A DNA stretch of 38,521 bases from Chromatiaceae bacterium (GTDB lineage: Bacteria > Pseudomonadota > Gammaproteobacteria > Chromatiales > Chromatiaceae), in the NCBI GenBank assembly GCA_026984455.1, contig JALSSC010000065.1, positions 1 through 38,521 of the forward strand. Reading direction: 5' to 3'. The notes beneath the pieces are model-generated. The model saw only the letters and a program-made list of their open reading frames with translations. It had not been told where the DNA came from and ran no database searches. Position numbers and translations under genes: made by a program. Numbering within the stretch: the first letter of the stretch is position 1; each line of letters begins with the position of its first letter. Positions 36,287 through 38,521 of this stretch are shown here, piece after piece.

Positions 36287-36685
36287 ATGGACGCGAGCCA
36301 CATCGAACTCCCCGGCTGTGAAGTGGAGGCCCTGGAGCGGCACGGCGCCCAGGTGCGTATCCGCTTCTCCCGCACCTTCATCGTCAAGAGCATGACCGGC
36401 GCCTTCGAGCGCACCCGCTGGTGGCAGGCGGGCGATCTCCTGATCGAGGGCGTCGAAGGCCCGGTCGATCTCCCCCAGGGGCCCCTGAAGGTCACCGGCG
36501 GCGATGTCTACGACAACATCTATACCTATCGGGACCTCATTCCCCTTCCCCTGGAAACCGCGGGGCAGGTGGGCTGCCGGCTGCTCTTCGAGGGGGTCGA
36601 GGCGCCCCTGGAGGTCCGGGGCACGCGCCTGCGCCTGGAGATGAAGGCGACCCCCCGCTACATCGAGCACATTCACGCCGGATAG
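36287..36685 (+). CDS. Unrecognised 132-residue protein downstream of fabA
   Basis: A 132-residue, probably cytoplasmic protein starting MDASHIELPGCEVEALERHGAQVRIRFSR, with GGAAG six bases before the ATG. No signal peptide or membrane span is visible. The middle has an alternating strand pattern (WWQAGDLLIEGVEGPVDLPQGPLKVTGGDVYDNIYTYRDLIPLPLE) and a C-terminal strand pair ending YIEHIHAG, which suggests a small beta-barrel or sandwich. I do not recognise the family. Codon use and composition match the host, and its tight spacing with fabA suggests a shared transcript, so a link to lipid metabolism is possible but only inferred. Confidence 0.75.
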   Translation: MDASHIELPGCEVEALERHGAQVRIRFSRTFIVKSMTGAFERTRWWQAGDLLIEGVEGPVDLPQGPLKVTGGDVYDNIYTYRDLIPLPLETAGQVGCRLLFEGVEAPLEVRGTRLRLEMKATPRYIEHIHAG

Positions 36686-36747
36686 ATCGCGGGCTTCCCC
36701 TTCCTCACCGCCCTCGTCGTTCATCCTATGGACAGTGGCGAACCTCT

Positions 36748-36777
36748 TTGGATCCGATCGGATGGCTGCTGTATTCT
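36748..36777 (+). promoter_or_regulatory. Promoter-like pair with a 12-base palindrome before the membrane protein gene
   Basis: TTGGAT (36748-36753) and TATTCT (36772-36777) are 18 bases apart. The perfect palindrome ATCCGATCGGAT (36752-36763) overlaps the -35 and spacer, a usual place for an operator. Confidence 0.4.
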
Positions 36778-36849
36778 GTCTCCATTTCCTGGGATCTGCC
36801 GAGGGGAATCCCGCCGGCCAGAATGCGCGCATATTCGGGGACCAACAGT

Positions 36850-37797
36850 ATGAAAACCAAGTTGATCGGCTGGGGCGTCGGGCTCCTGGTCGCGGGTCTG
36901 GCGCTCGTGTGGCTGCTGAGTTTCCCGGGTTCTCCCTACAACCTGCGGGAGATGGTGGGCCACCGCTCGCTGGTGGGCGCGGCCCTGGCCTTGCTGGGGG
37001 CCTTCCTGCTGGGTTTCGGCCCCCCTGTCTGGGCGGGCATCCGCATGGTGCGCTGCCGGCGGGCGGGCGATGGCTATCTATGGGGCCTGGTGCTCCTGAT
37101 GCACGCCGCCCTGACCTATCTCTTGGTACGCCTCACCCTGCCCTTGGAGACAGTCGAGGATCTCATCGGCCCAGCGACCTTGGGGTGGCCTGCGGAATGG
37201 GAACGCATGTTGCGCTTCACTGCCTTGTTCGCCCCTTTCTCTCTCATGACCGCGGGTGGGGCGGCCTTGATCGCCACCATGCGCAGCATCCACGTGAGGG
37301 TGTTCGGACGCTGGTTGCTGTTCGTTCTGTGCGTGCTCCCCTTGAGCTATTGGCTGGTGTTCCCGGAGGCCTCCACCACCCACATCGTCGAGCTGGTGGC
37401 AGGCCGGGGGCATCCGGCGGCGGCCCTGTTCATTCTCGGCTGGTGGTTCATCCTTGCCGCGGGGGCGGCGGCCCTGAGCGCCCGCATCGCCGGTTTCGTC
37501 CAGCAATGGCCCCCCGTGGTGGCGGTGTTGCTGTTGGGGCTGCCGGTGGCCTATGCCTTGATCTATCTGGGTACCAATCAGGCCATCAATAAGTATGGGG
37601 GCCAGTTTTCGGCACTCCAGTTCCTCCTCAGTGCGGATCGCAGTCACTATGTGACGGGGGTCGCCTTCTGGTTCCGCTATCTCCTGGCCTACACCGGGTT
37701 CCTCGGTCTGCTGGTGCTGGCCCAACTCCCGCTCTGGCTATGGGTGGCGCGTGGTCTGGATCCGCGCTCCAGCCGGCCGGCCGTGTCCGGTCGCTGA
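36850..37797 (+). CDS. Eight-span integral membrane protein of unknown function
   Basis: A 315-residue protein starting MKTKLIGWGVGLLVAGLALVWLLSF at the ATG at 36850, with GGGGA about ten bases before. Eight hydrophobic segments are seen, the last being FRYLLAYTGFLGLLVLAQLPLWLWV. Between spans are short charged loops, including VRLTLPLETVEDLIGPATLGWPAEWERMLRF and NQAINKYGGQFSALQFLLSADRSHYVTG, which may face the periplasm. No transporter or enzyme signature is recognised. A promoter-like pair with a palindrome precedes it, so it is probably its own unit. Its last 60 bases overlap the convergent signalling gene on the other strand, which makes either C-terminus somewhat uncertain. Confidence 0.75.
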   Translation: MKTKLIGWGVGLLVAGLALVWLLSFPGSPYNLREMVGHRSLVGAALALLGAFLLGFGPPVWAGIRMVRCRRAGDGYLWGLVLLMHAALTYLLVRLTLPLETVEDLIGPATLGWPAEWERMLRFTALFAPFSLMTAGGAALIATMRSIHVRVFGRWLLFVLCVLPLSYWLVFPEASTTHIVELVAGRGHPAAALFILGWWFILAAGAAALSARIAGFVQQWPPVVAVLLLGLPVAYALIYLGTNQAINKYGGQFSALQFLLSADRSHYVTGVAFWFRYLLAYTGFLGLLVLAQLPLWLWVARGLDPRSSRPAVSGR

Positions 37798-38521
37798 CAG
37801 GGAGAGCATGCGTCCGGCCTCCAGGGCCAGATGCCTGAATCCGGCGAAGGATTCGTTCCTGGTCGCGGCGGCGCCATCGCCATAGAGGATCCCGATGGGC
37901 TGGCCCTTGACCAGCACGGGCGCCGCGTAGAATCCCCCGGGGGGCAGCAGAGCGGCCACCGCCGCGGGGATCTCCGGCCGGCGGTCGCCGGGCCCGGGGG
38001 GGGCCACGCGCAGCGCGGCCTGCTCCCTCAAGATCCGCGTGAAGAGGTGGTCGCCATCCAGGGGGACATCGAAACGGCGCAGGTCCGAGGGCTCGTCTTC
38101 CGCCACGAAGCGGGCCCGGAGGCGGCGGCGGTCCGGGGTCAACATGGCGAACATCGCCCGTTCCAGGCCCAGCTCCACCCGCACCCGCCGCAACACCTCG
38201 GACAGGCCGCGGCGCACCGGATGGGGCGCGGCGCCCGGGCGCGCGGGCGGCGGCGGGGCCGCCTCGTCCGGGGCGCCTTGCCCGGCCGCGCTCTCCGCCC
38301 CGGGCGGCGGCGCGGGCGGACGCCGCCAGGGGACATCCACGGGCAGCACCAGACGGTCCATGCAATGGGGCAGGCCGAGCCTGGCCATCAGACGGGCGGT
38401 CTCGGCGGCCTCGCGATGGAGCACGGCCAGCAACAGGTCCGGGGCGAGGCCCAGGAGGTCGCCGGTCTCCTCCACCAGGGCACGGGTATGGCCCCCGTAC
38501 CAGTCCCAATGGGCCGCCCAG
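37738..38521 (-). CDS. C-terminal part of a probable HDOD/GAF signalling protein (5' end outside window)
   Basis: The frame is open to the window edge; about 260 residues are visible. The part nearest the edge (HWDWYGGHTRALVEETGDLLGLAPDLLLAVLHREAAETARLM) reads like the helical end of an HDOD domain, and after a Pro/Ala-rich linker of about 50 residues comes a GAF-like domain (LSEVLRRVRVELGLERAMFAMLTPDRRRLRARFV to GGFYAAPVLVKGQPIGILYGDG). HDOD proteins are signalling scaffolds without their own catalysis; GAF would bind a ligand. The identification rests on architecture. It ends in TAG at 37738, inside the 3' end of the convergent membrane protein gene (60-base overlap). Confidence 0.65.
   Translation of the reverse strand, partial: WAAHWDWYGGHTRALVEETGDLLGLAPDLLLAVLHREAAETARLMARLGLPHCMDRLVLPVDVPWRRPPAPPPGAESAAGQGAPDEAAPPPPARPGAAPHPVRRGLSEVLRRVRVELGLERAMFAMLTPDRRRLRARFVAEDEPSDLRRFDVPLDGDHLFTRILREQAALRVAPPGPGDRRPEIPAAVAALLPPGGFYAAPVLVKGQPIGILYGDGAAATRNESFAGFRHLALEAGRMLSLSATGHGRPAGARIQTTRHP

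Overview
The window looks like chromosomal DNA of a high-GC gammaproteobacterium. The core genes fit that group: a 171-residue FabA with His70/Asp84, EttA of exactly 555 residues, RlmI, the trpS-scpA-scpB-rluB order, lgt-thyA and a dapC-dapD-arsC-like-dapE operon. A sulfur-oxidising or related Chromatiales-type bacterium is my guess from the gene mix, not something the sequence proves. Most genes are packed with 4-base ATGA/GTGA overlaps. No rRNA, tRNA, CRISPR array, integrase or intact transposase was seen.

Layout. 1-1151: the end of a repetitive coiled-coil membrane protein, then a Phd/VapC toxin-antitoxin pair. 1255-1671: a Tat-exported superoxide-reductase-like protein. 1827-6688: a three-gene ABC operon of the GldA / fused GldF-GldG / DUF4340 type. 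6749-11456 (minus): an AsmA-like protein, a PAS-GGDEF-EAL protein and EttA. 11657-14145: a dicarboxylate/amino-acid:cation symporter and RlmI. 14195-16602: an XRE regulator (minus), then lgt, thyA and a 42-residue acidic small protein that has its own promoter-like and terminator-like sequences. 16811-20300 (minus): the lysine/diaminopimelate operon.

20334-26960 is clearly different. Its base composition is lower (a counted 60-base line at 23641 is 52% G+C, against 70% for the line at 29701), its codon use is more AT-rich and its intergenic spaces are long. It carries a four-gene complex iron-sulfur molybdoenzyme operon in the order Fe-S subunit, NrfD-type membrane anchor, Tat-exported catalytic subunit, TorD-type chaperone. 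The operon follows a leader with several predicted hairpins. The block sits between the housekeeping genes dapC and radA, and a 13-base inverted repeat lies near both ends. I read it as a horizontally acquired respiratory module acting on a sulfur, selenium or arsenic oxyanion or a similar substrate; the substrate cannot be told from sequence alone.

27089-32708 returns to housekeeping: radA, a small cyclic-nucleotide-binding protein (minus), then trpS-scpA-scpB-rluB. 32716-35672 (minus) holds two surface-glycan genes, a WbpM/CapD-type dehydratase and a polyprenyl-phosphate sugar transferase. 35758-38521 holds fabA, an unrecognised 132-residue protein, an eight-span membrane protein and, on the minus strand, the C-terminal part of a probable HDOD/GAF signalling protein cut by the window end.

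The points most worth a second look are the molybdoenzyme operon with an altered third Fe-S motif and a structured leader, the two pairs of inverted repeats around 20.5-29.1 kb, the 42-residue gene after thyA, and the SOR-like exported protein.
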